Origin: a virus
Direction: 5' to 3' (one strand)
Virus record (IMG/VR): IMGVR_UViG_3300034073_003542
Coordinates: 124,001-188,000 of that record
Length of the DNA: 64,000 nucleotides
Shown here piece by piece: positions 48,196 through 55,238 of the stretch. Below the pieces are notes generated by a model. That model was not told the DNA's origin, made no database searches, and saw only the letters and a list, made by a program, of their open reading frames with translations. Made by a program: the position numbers and the translations under genes. The stretch's first letter is position 1; every line of letters starts with the position of its first letter.

Positions 48196-48307
48196 AGTTC
48201 TTTGGTTCTGGAAGTTTTGCTGGTTGCGGTGGATTAAATGGCGACTCTGTTTTATCTGGAGATTTAGTAGGAGTAGTTGTAGGTGTTGTTGTTGGAGCAG
48301 TTGTCAT
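48194..48307 (-). CDS. Thr/Pro-rich microprotein, 37 aa
   Basis: ATG at 48307 after AAGGAATAAC, product MTTAPTTTPTTTPTKSPDKT then NPPQPAKLPEPKN. Low-complexity, proline-threonine rich, linker-like. It fills the gap after the gene ending at 48310. Confidence 0.5.
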   Translation of the reverse strand: MTTAPTTTPTTTPTKSPDKTESPFNPPQPAKLPEPKN

Positions 48308-48309
48308 TG

Positions 48310-49095
48310 TTATTCCTTAAAAAGAGATTCTAAAATTTCGATCAGTTCAGCCTTGAGAGTATCAACTGAGCGGTCATCAGTATCCATGAATTGTCCCACA
48401 CTATTATTCTTAATAGAGAATTGATAGAGAGGCTTACCTTCTTTCCAAACGGCATAGATATCATCATGAATATAGTATGAGTAGTATGTTCCTACTGGAT
48501 TTGCCGTACACCACTTAGTATCCTTACCAATAACGCAATACTTTAGGTGCTGCAATTCCTTTTCTTCTTCTGTTGGATTTGGTTGAAGTTTGGCTACTTT
48601 GAAAACCTTATATATTTTATCTTCATAAGCAACATCAATTTTGGTTCCCTTTGGGAGAGTACCATCGGTCTTCATTTTAATCCACTGATTTTTGCTGGTT
48701 TGCTTAATTTCCAGCATAGTTGCTTGCAATTGATCATGTGATAATCCTAATTGAGTAGGAGTAGCTTCGTTAAGCTTATCGTAGCCCTTTTCTTCATAGA
48801 GATGTTTATTTTCTCGGAAAAATTTTGCTGTATCAATAGCAGCTTCAATATCTTCGATATAAGCATTGGGTTTAGTAGTAAGATAACCCAAAACATAGTC
48901 GATATAATATTGCTGATGCTTTTCGTTAGAGACTTTGCTCTCAATTGAGCAAATAATATCCTTCTTTAATTTTTCTAGTTGTGGATGAAATTCACGATTT
49001 CCTGCGACCATTCCCAAATAAGATTCTTGGGTGAATTCTTCTTTTTTACCTTTGAGTCGCTTAATTGTTTCTGCAAACTTTTCTTCAAGATTCAT
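48310..49095 (-). CDS. hypothetical protein with KWCTA motif, 261 aa
   Basis: Helical N-terminus, then KGTKIDVAYEDKIYKVFKVA and the block KYCVIGKDTKWCTANPVGTY which appears in a widely spread phage/plasmid family of unknown function; a C-terminal KPLYQFSIKNN follows. GGAGTGT precedes the ATGATG start; the promoter is at 49136-49163. Confidence 0.58.
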   Translation of the reverse strand: MNLEEKFAETIKRLKGKKEEFTQESYLGMVAGNREFHPQLEKLKKDIICSIESKVSNEKHQQYYIDYVLGYLTTKPNAYIEDIEAAIDTAKFFRENKHLYEEKGYDKLNEATPTQLGLSHDQLQATMLEIKQTSKNQWIKMKTDGTLPKGTKIDVAYEDKIYKVFKVAKLQPNPTEEEKELQHLKYCVIGKDTKWCTANPVGTYYSYYIHDDIYAVWKEGKPLYQFSIKNNSVGQFMDTDDRSVDTLKAELIEILESLFKE

Positions 49096-49135
49096 CATAC
49101 ACTCCGTTTGAGTTGGCTTCCCGTGCTTTGTCTCA

Positions 49136-49163
49136 ATTGTACCACAACCAAACTATCTGTCAA
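49136..49163 (-). promoter_or_regulatory. sigma70-like promoter
   Basis: TTGACA (49163-49158), 16 nt, TACAAT (49141-49136); its -35 TGA is the stop of the gene at 49160. Confidence 0.83.
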
Positions 49164-49426
49164 TCGCCCAATTCATTTTCTTGAATAGGCCCAAAAACAT
49201 CAGCAAAAGTAAATCCTTCTAAATGGGTAAATAGTGATGGAATGTTATACATAGGTATTTTAATAGTAAATGACAGATCCATTCCGTCTGGTGGATCATT
49301 TGTTGTCCAGCTAATATTTGTTACTTGTTGATCTAAAATAAACTTTTTTAGAGCTATTCGTTTTTTCTTACGGTCCTTAAAATATCTACGAATCATTGGA
49401 ACAAGTTGTGGGCTTTTTGGGTCCAA
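49160..49426 (-). CDS. hypothetical protein, 88 aa
   Basis: Unrecognised. A beta-rich part (DGMDLSFTIKIPMYNIPSLF) similar in style to the gene upstream, which has LRISRDCFSFSIAW. The two overlap by 34 nt and may be related, or one gene split by a frameshift; I see no decisive similarity. Confidence 0.45.
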   Translation of the reverse strand: MDPKSPQLVPMIRRYFKDRKKKRIALKKFILDQQVTNISWTTNDPPDGMDLSFTIKIPMYNIPSLFTHLEGFTFADVFGPIQENELGD

Positions 49427-49614
49427 GCAATACTAAAAGAAAAACAATCTCTACTAATTCTTAAATCTATAAGATTCATTTCTATCGCTAGTCCTGCTTT
49501 TTTCTGGTTACAAAATTTTGTTAAAAGGTCTTGATGATTTATTTCTGGAGATTTATATATCTCGCGTAATATTTCTATTACATATTTCTTTTCATTAAAA
49601 TATTCTTCAATCAT
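49393..49614 (-). CDS. hypothetical protein, 73 aa
   Basis: Begins MIEEYFNEKKYVIEILREIY, like several short proteins here that start MI-x-x-YF (59717, 59986). A helical N-terminus and beta-rich end. The promoter at 49998-50025 lies upstream across the plus-strand gene. Confidence 0.45.
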   Translation of the reverse strand: MIEEYFNEKKYVIEILREIYKSPEINHQDLLTKFCNQKKAGLAIEMNLIDLRISRDCFSFSIAWTQKAHNLFQ

Positions 49615-49660
49615 ATTATCTCTATTATAATGTGGTGTATTTATAACAAAGGAGAAAATT

Positions 49661-49993
49661 ATGTGTGATAATAGTTACCCAATATGTTCTACTATTTTAC
49701 CTATTCCACCTATAGAGGTGTTTGAAAAAGCTATTGATCCTTCTGATCGGCACTTTTTAACCAGTTATCCTCATGCTACATTTTTTAGAGACATTGGTCA
49801 ATTTAATCACTGGTTTTATGAATACAAAATAGATTCCCTAGAAATTTATCAACCTATGATTATGCCACCCTTTGTTATTCCTGTTGTTTTATCTCCGCAT
49901 CCTGTTCCAGAACCTTCTTTATTTATGGTGGCTCCTATTGTCTTTCTAAGTATTTTTGGGGGCAGATTTCTACTAAAATCCATACGGATATAA
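49661..49993 (+). CDS. PEP-CTERM-tailed protein without signal peptide
   Basis: 110 residues, plus strand, with AAAGGAGAAAATT before the ATG. The C-terminus is PVPEPSLFMVAPIVFLSIF plus a basic end (RFLLKSIRI), the PEP-CTERM tripartite tail (VPEP, hydrophobic helix, basic cluster) recognised by exosortase. There is no clear N-terminal signal, so export is uncertain; it may be degraded or need an upstream partner. It faces a second PEP-CTERM gene 28 bp away. Host exosortase would be required. Confidence 0.68.
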   Translation: MCDNSYPICSTILPIPPIEVFEKAIDPSDRHFLTSYPHATFFRDIGQFNHWFYEYKIDSLEIYQPMIMPPFVIPVVLSPHPVPEPSLFMVAPIVFLSIFGGRFLLKSIRI

Positions 49994-49997
49994 CCGT

Positions 49998-50025
49998 ATT
50001 GTATCAGACCTGGGCGATCTGTCAA
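49998..50025 (-). promoter_or_regulatory. sigma70-like promoter antisense to PEP-CTERM gene
   Basis: TTGACA (50025-50020), 16 nt, TACAAT (50003-49998). The -35 TGA is the stop of the second PEP-CTERM gene. It reads through the opposite strand of 49661-49993 towards 49614. Confidence 0.8.
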
Positions 50026-50714
50026 GTTCTATTCTTTGTCTTATAATATAGAATAAGACCCAATGGTATAATTCCATAGATTAAAATATTTAACGATGGC
50101 TCTGGAACTATAACCCAAGATATAGTTGATGCAATATTGCTGCTAATATTTAATCCATTACTTCCTTGTCTTATATCGTTAATAATGAAACTAAATGTAT
50201 AGTTTGTTCCTCCTAATAGGGGAAATACGATATTGCTATTGTTGTTTAATGTTTGAGAATCTCCATAGTTATTTTGAACTGTTAGACCATTAATTCCGGT
50301 ATTACTTCCAGATATTTCTCTTGCGTATGATACCAAAAATTCTCCATCATAAATAGGAATAAAAGAATATGACCATACTAAATTATTAGATACTCTAGCT
50401 AATGTACCTGACCCGTTTGTATTGCTACTCCAACCATATTCAATATTGATATTTCCAGTAATTTCGTTTATAATATCTGACTCAAGATTAATATATGACG
50501 TAGTTGTTCTAGCTCCAGAAGTTAGTTGAGCAAATGTTGCAATATCTGTAGGATTTGATAGGGAGGAATTATTGCTAACAAAAGTATTTGATAATTGAGT
50601 AACCGATGAAGATATTGTTGAATTAGAAGTCGATCCAGGCAAAAGAATAGAAGAATAGCCATATTGAGATAGGGCTAGAAAAATAGACAAAAAAAGAATC
50701 GTTGTTTTTAGCAT
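50022..50714 (-). CDS. PEP-CTERM exported protein
   Basis: 230 residues. N-terminal signal peptide (LKTTILFLSIFLALSQYGYS), a serine/asparagine-rich extracellular domain of beta strands (SSVTQLSNTFVSNNSSLSNP), then the sorting tail VIVPEPSLNILIYGIIPLGL and a basic end KTKNRT. PEP-CTERM proteins are handled by exosortase, associated with exopolysaccharide in Gram-negatives and common in Planctomycetes/Verrucomicrobia. No good ribosome site precedes the ATG. In a phage this would be a host-surface protein gene acquired from the host. Confidence 0.78.
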   Translation of the reverse strand: MLKTTILFLSIFLALSQYGYSSILLPGSTSNSTISSSVTQLSNTFVSNNSSLSNPTDIATFAQLTSGARTTTSYINLESDIINEITGNINIEYGWSSNTNGSGTLARVSNNLVWSYSFIPIYDGEFLVSYAREISGSNTGINGLTVQNNYGDSQTLNNNSNIVFPLLGGTNYTFSFIINDIRQGSNGLNISSNIASTISWVIVPEPSLNILIYGIIPLGLILYYKTKNRT

Positions 50715-50756
50715 TTTAGGTAGGATTTTGTTAAAGGTAGGAAGCGTATAATTAAC

Positions 50757-50951
50757 TTATACACCAATTTGTTTATATTCCAGCTTTGGAATCAGTTCAT
50801 TGGTTTCCGAGGCAATTGTCTCGATTGATATTTTTAAGACTTTGTTAGTGTTTGGATTTTCTGTGTTAGCTATATTTACGATCTTTTGAATTGCTTCTAT
50901 AATCTTATTGCCGTCAAGATTTTTATTAAGAGAGAAATAAGTAGTAGTCAA
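50757..50951 (-). CDS. hypothetical protein, 64 aa (TTG start proposed)
   Basis: MTTTYFSLNKNLDGNKIIEA; helical. A TTG at 50951 overlaps the upstream stop (TTGA) and has GGAGAAGAGGA before it, better than the ATG at 50999, which would overlap the upstream gene by 52 nt. Confidence 0.45.
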   Translation of the reverse strand: MTTTYFSLNKNLDGNKIIEAIQKIVNIANTENPNTNKVLKISIETIASETNELIPKLEYKQIGV

Positions 50952-51295
50952 TCCTCTTCTCCTAAATCTCGTAGTCTTTCTCCTGTTTCTGGATGACAAT
51001 ATAGGTTTCCTATATATTCACCATAAATTTTTTCTGATCCAGAAATATGTTTTCCCATCCATAATGATCCCTCAATTTCGCCACCTAGTGATCTGATAAA
51101 TTCCGCAACTTTATCGTAACAGCTTTCACATAAATCGCATGAGTGTGTTTGACAATCTTTGTTAGATGAAAATCCCCAAGAAGCAAACATTGAACAATAT
51201 TCAACATTTCCAAATTCGTCTACGCAACTATTTTTGCAGACATTACAGATAACGTCTGTGACTGTTTCTATTTGTTTTTGTCCGAAGGTTTTCAT
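50948..51295 (-). CDS. zinc-rich protein, 115 aa
   Basis: Contains CNVCKNSC, CSMFASWG, CQTHSCDLCESC: about eight cysteines forming a zinc cluster, then a beta part (GGEIEGSLWMGKHISGSEKI). Several phage/bacterial hypotheticals have this cluster. The ATG overlaps the stop of a 19-aa ORF upstream (ATGA). Confidence 0.58.
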   Translation of the reverse strand: MKTFGQKQIETVTDVICNVCKNSCVDEFGNVEYCSMFASWGFSSNKDCQTHSCDLCESCYDKVAEFIRSLGGEIEGSLWMGKHISGSEKIYGEYIGNLYCHPETGERLRDLGEED

Positions 51296-51351
51296 TTGCC
51301 CTTTGTTCTAATTGCTATGAACAAATCTAGTAGTTTCGATAAAAATTTCAT
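51292..51351 (-). CDS. microprotein, 19 aa
   Basis: ATG (51351) to TGA (51292). Product MKFLSKLLDLFIAIRTKGK, an amphipathic basic helix. It is joined by ATGA overlaps to the microprotein upstream and the zinc-rich gene downstream, which supports translation. Confidence 0.45.
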   Translation of the reverse strand: MKFLSKLLDLFIAIRTKGK

Positions 51352-51416
51352 GGTGAGCTAAATATAACGAATAATAGGAGAGCTATCACGAATGTTATTA
51401 TTTGGGCTTCTTGCAT
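51348..51416 (-). CDS. membrane microprotein, 22 aa
   Basis: ATG (51416) to TGA (51348). The product is nearly one hydrophobic helix (IITFVIALLLFVIFSSP). Its ATG shares a base with the stop of the gene at 51416 (TAATG). Confidence 0.45.
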   Translation of the reverse strand: MQEAQIITFVIALLLFVIFSSP

Positions 51417-51754
51417 TATTTTGTCTCGGGCGGTTTATATCCGCATGTCCAGTTTTCTACTCCTGCATCAATTAAAGATTGTGTTTCTTTGTCTTTTTCT
51501 GAGATAGTATAACCCTTAGTTTCTTTAGAAGTTCTGACAAATTCTTCATCCCATGATCCAACGGGACCATCACCAATCAAAGATTTCCATTCATCTATTT
51601 TTTTTTGTGAAAGAGGCGGGACATAATGAAATCTCTTATCTTTTAGTTCTAATTCCGTTAGAGTTTCCAATAGCTTTTTTTCTATAGTTGGCTCTACTTT
51701 TTCAAAAGATTCCATATATCCTTTTAGCCAATAACAGAAATTTTCCGGCGTCAT
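51416..51754 (-). CDS. hypothetical helical protein, 112 aa
   Basis: Unrecognised. N-terminus FCYWLKGYMESFEKVEPTIE is helical, then charged; the C-terminus ends with CGYKPPETK. It starts about 30 nt after the tRNA-Cys 3' end and probably shares its transcript. Confidence 0.48.
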   Translation of the reverse strand: MTPENFCYWLKGYMESFEKVEPTIEKKLLETLTELELKDKRFHYVPPLSQKKIDEWKSLIGDGPVGSWDEEFVRTSKETKGYTISEKDKETQSLIDAGVENWTCGYKPPETK

Positions 51755-51783
51755 CTAATATGTCCTTTTATAAAGTAAAAATA

Positions 51784-51855
51784 AGACCGCAGTTGGAATC
51801 GAACCAACAAATGCTGTTTTGCAGACAGCCACCAACGCCAATTGATTTTGCGGCC
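51784..51855 (-). tRNA. tRNA-Cys (GCA)
   Basis: 72 nt cloverleaf on the minus strand: acceptor stem GGCCGCA/TGCGGTC (one G-U), D-stem ATCA/TGGT, anticodon stem GCTGT/ACAGC with loop CTGCAAA (anticodon GCA), T-arm GTTGG TTCGATT CCAAC. The CCA is not encoded. Its own promoter (51882-51909) lies 27 nt upstream. Confidence 0.93.
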
Positions 51856-51881
51856 AGACCGGCGAACGTCCTAGCAATTCT

Positions 51882-51909
51882 ATATTACACCAATTTGCCG
51901 GTTTGTCAA
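51882..51909 (-). promoter_or_regulatory. promoter of tRNA-Cys
   Basis: TTGACA (51909-51904), 16 nt, TAATAT (51887-51882), about 20 nt before the likely start of the tRNA precursor. Confidence 0.78.
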
Positions 51910-51913
51910 TGGT

Positions 51914-52561
51914 TTAATTTTGACCTCCCATTGCACTAAGTTCTTCTGGAGTATAAGAGCAATTAACTTCTGCTCCCCTACTTTTAGCCGTTCTCATTCT
52001 CTTGACGTTAGAAGCCGCAGAACTAAATGCTGCAAAAGAATTTGCCGCCGCATAATTTGCCACTCCAAGAGCATTAATTCCCATAGAAGTAGCATTAGAG
52101 AAAGCGTCTTGATTAGCTCCAAGGAATGTAAATTTCCAACTATAAACATTAGTCTGATGTTCAATCATTTGTTTAATTTGGTCTAATTTAAATTCATGGC
52201 TAGAATTTTCTCCTCCATCAGTAACTATAACAAAAGTTACCAATCCTGGGCGGTCTTTTTCTTCCATATTACTTAATCTTGCACCAGCTTCATTAATAGA
52301 ACGTCCTACTGCATCTAGAAGTGCCGTCATTCCGCGAGGAACAAGATTATATTCTTTTACATTTTGAATAGATTCACCCTTATATACAAAATTATATTCA
52401 TTATCAAACTCTACAAGAGTAAGCAAACATTCTCCAGGTTCCTTTTTTTGTTCAGAAATAAAGTGGTTGATACCGTTTTGTGCTTCTATTTTTGTAGCCT
52501 CCATTGAACCACTTCTGTCAACAATTAATGTTACGTCTGTTAAATCGTTTCTCATTTTCAT
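51914..52561 (-). CDS. VWA-domain protein
   Basis: 215 residues. TLIVDRSGSMEATKIEAQN is the MIDAS DxSxS motif near residue 12; LVPRGMTALLDAVGRSI gives the Thr and FVIVTDGGENSSHEF the Asp (DGGE) of the metal site. A helical Ala-rich segment (GVANYAAANSFAAFSSAA) follows. VWA proteins with a MIDAS often work with MoxR ATPases or in adhesion; no ATPase partner is seen nearby. Confidence 0.82.
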   Translation of the reverse strand: MKMRNDLTDVTLIVDRSGSMEATKIEAQNGINHFISEQKKEPGECLLTLVEFDNEYNFVYKGESIQNVKEYNLVPRGMTALLDAVGRSINEAGARLSNMEEKDRPGLVTFVIVTDGGENSSHEFKLDQIKQMIEHQTNVYSWKFTFLGANQDAFSNATSMGINALGVANYAAANSFAAFSSAASNVKRMRTAKSRGAEVNCSYTPEELSAMGGQN

Positions 52562-52572
52562 ACTCCTTTTGT

Positions 52573-52848
52573 TTAATATCTAATTGCTAGATTGTTAATT
52601 CTTTTTTCTGTTTCTTCTAGTTTCGCTTCTATCTTCTTAAGTTTTTTAAGTACGGCTTCCAATACTTCATCTTCACCTATAGGATAATTTTCATCCTCGT
52701 ATATTTCGATTGCGTCTATTATATCGTAAAATAGATCATTACCACTATCCTCTGATGTAAGAGTTGTGTCATCCATATATCTCATACATAAATCAATAAA
52801 AGATGTTGCTCTTTCCAAATCTTCATCGTTTTCAATTACAAATTTCAT
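52573..52848 (-). CDS. hypothetical coiled-coil protein, 91 aa
   Basis: MKFVIENDEDLERATSFIDL then a coiled-coil end (AVLKKLKKIEAKLEETEKRI). The start at 52848 shares a base with the upstream stop and has GAGGAGG before it; a longer frame from 52938 lies wholly inside the upstream gene. Confidence 0.55.
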   Translation of the reverse strand: MKFVIENDEDLERATSFIDLCMRYMDDTTLTSEDSGNDLFYDIIDAIEIYEDENYPIGEDEVLEAVLKKLKKIEAKLEETEKRINNLAIRY

Positions 52849-53054
52849 CATACCTCCTCGTCTGGCTCGTGCGATAAATATAAAGCTGCTGATATTTGAC
52901 GAATAGCATTGCGTTCGTTTTCTGTCATAGCATACCAAGGGGCGTCTAATATGTCGCGCAAATCATCTGCTTCTGGATGGTCGCCTTTTCCTGCCACTAT
53001 TAATTTATGTAACTCTATACATCCATAGAGTGACTTGAGAAAGTTTTCGCTCAT
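52848..53054 (-). CDS. hypothetical helical protein, 68 aa
   Basis: Helical (LKSLYGCIELHKLIVAGKGD; NAIRQISAALYLSHEPDEEV), unknown. Joined by ATGA to the gene upstream. Confidence 0.48.
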   Translation of the reverse strand: MSENFLKSLYGCIELHKLIVAGKGDHPEADDLRDILDAPWYAMTENERNAIRQISAALYLSHEPDEEV

Positions 53055-53302
53055 ATTTTAAAGTCCTTGAAATCATCCCAAGCGGCAAACCCACACAAAT
53101 ATCTTCTACTACATTCCCAATCTAAAGTCCACAAACAAGTTCCCACAGCACCCCAATGGTCGCTTAATCTAATTACTCCGTTTTCTAAATGCCAGTAAGA
53201 AGAACCAGAAAAAGACCAATAATCTGGATTAGTTCTTGGCGTTTTACACGATTGATAATTTGCCCATGTTCTAAAAAAGAAGTTTGTTTTGTCGTACCCC
53301 AT
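53051..53302 (-). CDS. hypothetical tryptophan-rich protein, 83 aa
   Basis: MGYDKTNFFFRTWANYQSCK then strands with Trp (SYWHLENGVIRLSDHWGAV; LWTLDWECSRRYLCGF). Similar proteins with LSDHWG occur in phages and plasmids. The ATG at 53302 is exactly 6 nt after the -10 box; a TTG one codon earlier is also possible. Confidence 0.55.
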   Translation of the reverse strand: MGYDKTNFFFRTWANYQSCKTPRTNPDYWSFSGSSYWHLENGVIRLSDHWGAVGTCLWTLDWECSRRYLCGFAAWDDFKDFKI

Positions 53303-53308
53303 CAATAT

Positions 53309-53336
53309 ATTATAGGTTTGGTTTGGTGTTTGTCAA
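53309..53336 (-). promoter_or_regulatory. sigma70-like promoter with 6-nt spacing to ATG
   Basis: TTGACA (53336-53331), 16 nt, TATAAT (53314-53309), ATG at 53302. The -10 box overlaps the TAA stop of the gene at 53310. Confidence 0.82.
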
Positions 53337-53762
53337 GTAGTTCCATAGACAATTTGGTGTAATTTGATCCGTCTTGGATTGGATTAAATTTTCCATTATC
53401 AAAGATCGCCCGCAAATTTCCGAACAAAACCATTTTGATCTTGTATTTGTTTGTTTTTTGATGGAAAATCTGCTTCCAGCAATTATTGCTCCAAACCAAT
53501 CATAGGGTTTTCCGACTTGAGATTCGCACCAGACATACATCCTAAATTCTTGTGAGTCTGAAACTTCAATTGTTGTATAATCCCAATGTTCAGGATTGGG
53601 CATAATTTTTTTGAATCTTACTCCTCCATCTCTTGTTGATGAAGAAAACCATTCGCCAGTTTTGAAAATTAGTTCAACATGAGAATATTTACCTCCTGTA
53701 GCCCACGCTATCAATTTATCTTGATAGTCTCCATATTTAGCTAGATAAAAAGCTAACTGCAT
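53310..53762 (-). CDS. permuted NlpC/P60-like (YiiX-type) protein
   Basis: 150 residues. LAKYGDYQDKLIAWATGGKY then SHVELIFKTGEWFSSST (catalytic-type His) and WFCSEICGRSL (Cys) is the permuted papain-like order of YiiX/DUF830 hydrolases found in phages and bacteria. Substrates may be peptides or acyl groups in the envelope. No signal peptide. Confidence 0.72.
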   Translation of the reverse strand: MQLAFYLAKYGDYQDKLIAWATGGKYSHVELIFKTGEWFSSSTRDGGVRFKKIMPNPEHWDYTTIEVSDSQEFRMYVWCESQVGKPYDWFGAIIAGSRFSIKKQTNTRSKWFCSEICGRSLIMENLIQSKTDQITPNCLWNYLTNTKPNL

Positions 53763-54274
53763 ATAATTTCCTCTAATTCCTTAAGCTCCTTTTGTTCAGC
53801 TATATAGGTTTTTCCATAACCTAGTGACCCTAATCTTTTGGGTGTTAGCAATTCTCCTGCCCTCATAAATCCCTTAAATGTATAGCTTGGAAAAACTCCC
53901 ACCATTAAAGCAAATAAGTCTATATGACGAGATTTCCACGGCACAGCCAAAAGTTTACCTGTAGCATATTTGGTAGTTTTTACATCAACTGATTTTCCAC
54001 ACGGTAATAGGGCATCGCCCTTATCTTCTTGAGAAGTTCTAGTATAAATAGAAAAGTCTAGAAAAACATTGAATAGTTTACAGAAAGCCCACTCTGCTCC
54101 AATTCCTTCTATATCGGTTTCTTCGTTTGATTGATTGCCTATTTTAGAGTTTTTAATTTCTTCTAATCTATTGTTGTCATATCTCATTTTAGCTAGAAGT
54201 AGACATATATCTTGTTCTATTTTAGAGAGATAAACTTTGGAATTAATAGGAACTCGCATTGACATAACTATCAT
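53753..54274 (-). CDS. PD-(D/E)XK-like nuclease candidate
   Basis: 173 residues. GIGAEWAFCKLFN (Glu), EDKGDALLPCGKSVDVKTTK (Asp then DxK) with YATGKLL following fits the PD-(D/E)XK core E...D...VDVKTT. A nuclease or a structurally related DNA-binding protein is possible. It overlaps the HAD gene by 4 nt (ATGA). Confidence 0.55.
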   Translation of the reverse strand: MIVMSMRVPINSKVYLSKIEQDICLLLAKMRYDNNRLEEIKNSKIGNQSNEETDIEGIGAEWAFCKLFNVFLDFSIYTRTSQEDKGDALLPCGKSVDVKTTKYATGKLLAVPWKSRHIDLFALMVGVFPSYTFKGFMRAGELLTPKRLGSLGYGKTYIAEQKELKELEEIICS

Positions 54275-54702
54275 CCGTTTAAGTGATTAATGACTTTCTC
54301 TGCAATCCTAGCTGTTAATCCTTCATCCATATATGTTTGAAAATAACTATCCTCTCGGCTAACACCAGCATAAATATCATCATCCAAAATAGCATATTTA
54401 TTAACTGGTAAACAAGCTTTTTCTTCAAGCCATAAACCTATTTCATGTCCTCTATGTCCACCAAAAGTTTGTGGTGTAACATCATATATTTCCATTCCGT
54501 GAGATAGTAATACAGCTTTTACCATATCAAAATCTTCTTTACGGATTCTCCATGTGCTACTTAATACTATTTTTGCGTCAGTAGCATAAACTATTGCTTT
54601 CAATAAGGAGACTCTATCCGCATCTATATAATGGATTCCATATTGGGAAAGACCTTCCCAGGTATTCAAAACTCCGTCAATATCGAGCATCAGTACCTTC
54701 AT
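54271..54702 (-). CDS. HAD-type phosphatase (RNA-repair-like)
   Basis: 143 residues. MLDIDGVLNTW (DxD), KIVLSSTWRIRKEDF (motif 2) and YAILDDDIYAG (motif 4) define a small HAD of the kind named in Swiss Army Knife RNA-repair proteins. Its acid motif is complete, so it should be active on a phosphorylated substrate. The promoter is at 54738-54765. It may supply end-processing for RtcB or the RNA ligase. Confidence 0.75.
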   Translation of the reverse strand: MKVLMLDIDGVLNTWEGLSQYGIHYIDADRVSLLKAIVYATDAKIVLSSTWRIRKEDFDMVKAVLLSHGMEIYDVTPQTFGGHRGHEIGLWLEEKACLPVNKYAILDDDIYAGVSREDSYFQTYMDEGLTARIAEKVINHLNG

Positions 54703-54737
54703 CATTCACTTCCTTAGTTTTTTTAGTATATCTATGT

Positions 54738-54765
54738 ATTATAGCATACTGATGGAGTCTGTCAA
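54738..54765 (-). promoter_or_regulatory. sigma70-like promoter of HAD operon
   Basis: TTGACA (54765-54760), 16 nt, TATAAT (54743-54738); the -35 TGA is the stop of the gene at 54762. Confidence 0.86.
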
Positions 54766-55040
54766 TAGTGATAAATATTTCCTGGCATCCTTGGCTCACA
54801 AGGATATGTACTTGGTGGTTGTTGTAGTGGATAATATGTGGGCGTCAATTTTTGATTTTGTGTTGTAAATAGCATTAAATTAGTTTCTAGAATATTAATT
54901 CTTCCTATTAGGTCTTTAGTTACTAATTCTAGGTTTAGCAGGGAGGATAAGATAACATCTAATTTTTGGTCAGTTGTTGGTGGTTTGATAGCTTTCTTTT
55001 TGGGCGATTTTGTTTTAGTTTGTTTTGTTTTCTTTTTCAT
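54762..55040 (-). CDS. Lys-rich protein with coiled coil, 92 aa
   Basis: Basic low-complexity N-terminus (KTKQTKTKSPKKKAIKPPTT), coiled-coil centre (DQKLDVILSSLLNLELVTKD) and a proline/tyrosine tail (PTYYPLQQPPSTYPCEP). Could be a nucleic-acid-binding adaptor; unknown. Confidence 0.52.
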   Translation of the reverse strand: MKKKTKQTKTKSPKKKAIKPPTTDQKLDVILSSLLNLELVTKDLIGRINILETNLMLFTTQNQKLTPTYYPLQQPPSTYPCEPRMPGNIYHY

Positions 55041-55233
55041 TAGACCACTCTCGTTTAGTTAATTGACTAATTAAATCCATTAAAAGTACTGGAACTATAA
55101 AAATTGCTCCAATAAAAAATACTGAAAACCAATATAGTCTTTCATATCCTTCTTCAATCATTCCTTCTCTATTCCAAGATAGAAAAATAATAATTGTTGT
55201 ATAGACTAATAAATAATTTAATAGTTTTGTCAT
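55015..55233 (-). CDS. two-helix membrane protein, 72 aa
   Basis: Two hydrophobic segments (LLNYLLVYTTIIIFLSWN; YWFSVFFIGAIFIVPVLLMD). Overlaps the gene downstream by 26 nt. Part of a run of five tiny membrane genes to 55689. Confidence 0.5.
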   Translation of the reverse strand: MTKLLNYLLVYTTIIIFLSWNREGMIEEGYERLYWFSVFFIGAIFIVPVLLMDLISQLTKREWSNEKENKTN

Positions 55234-55238
55234 ATTAT

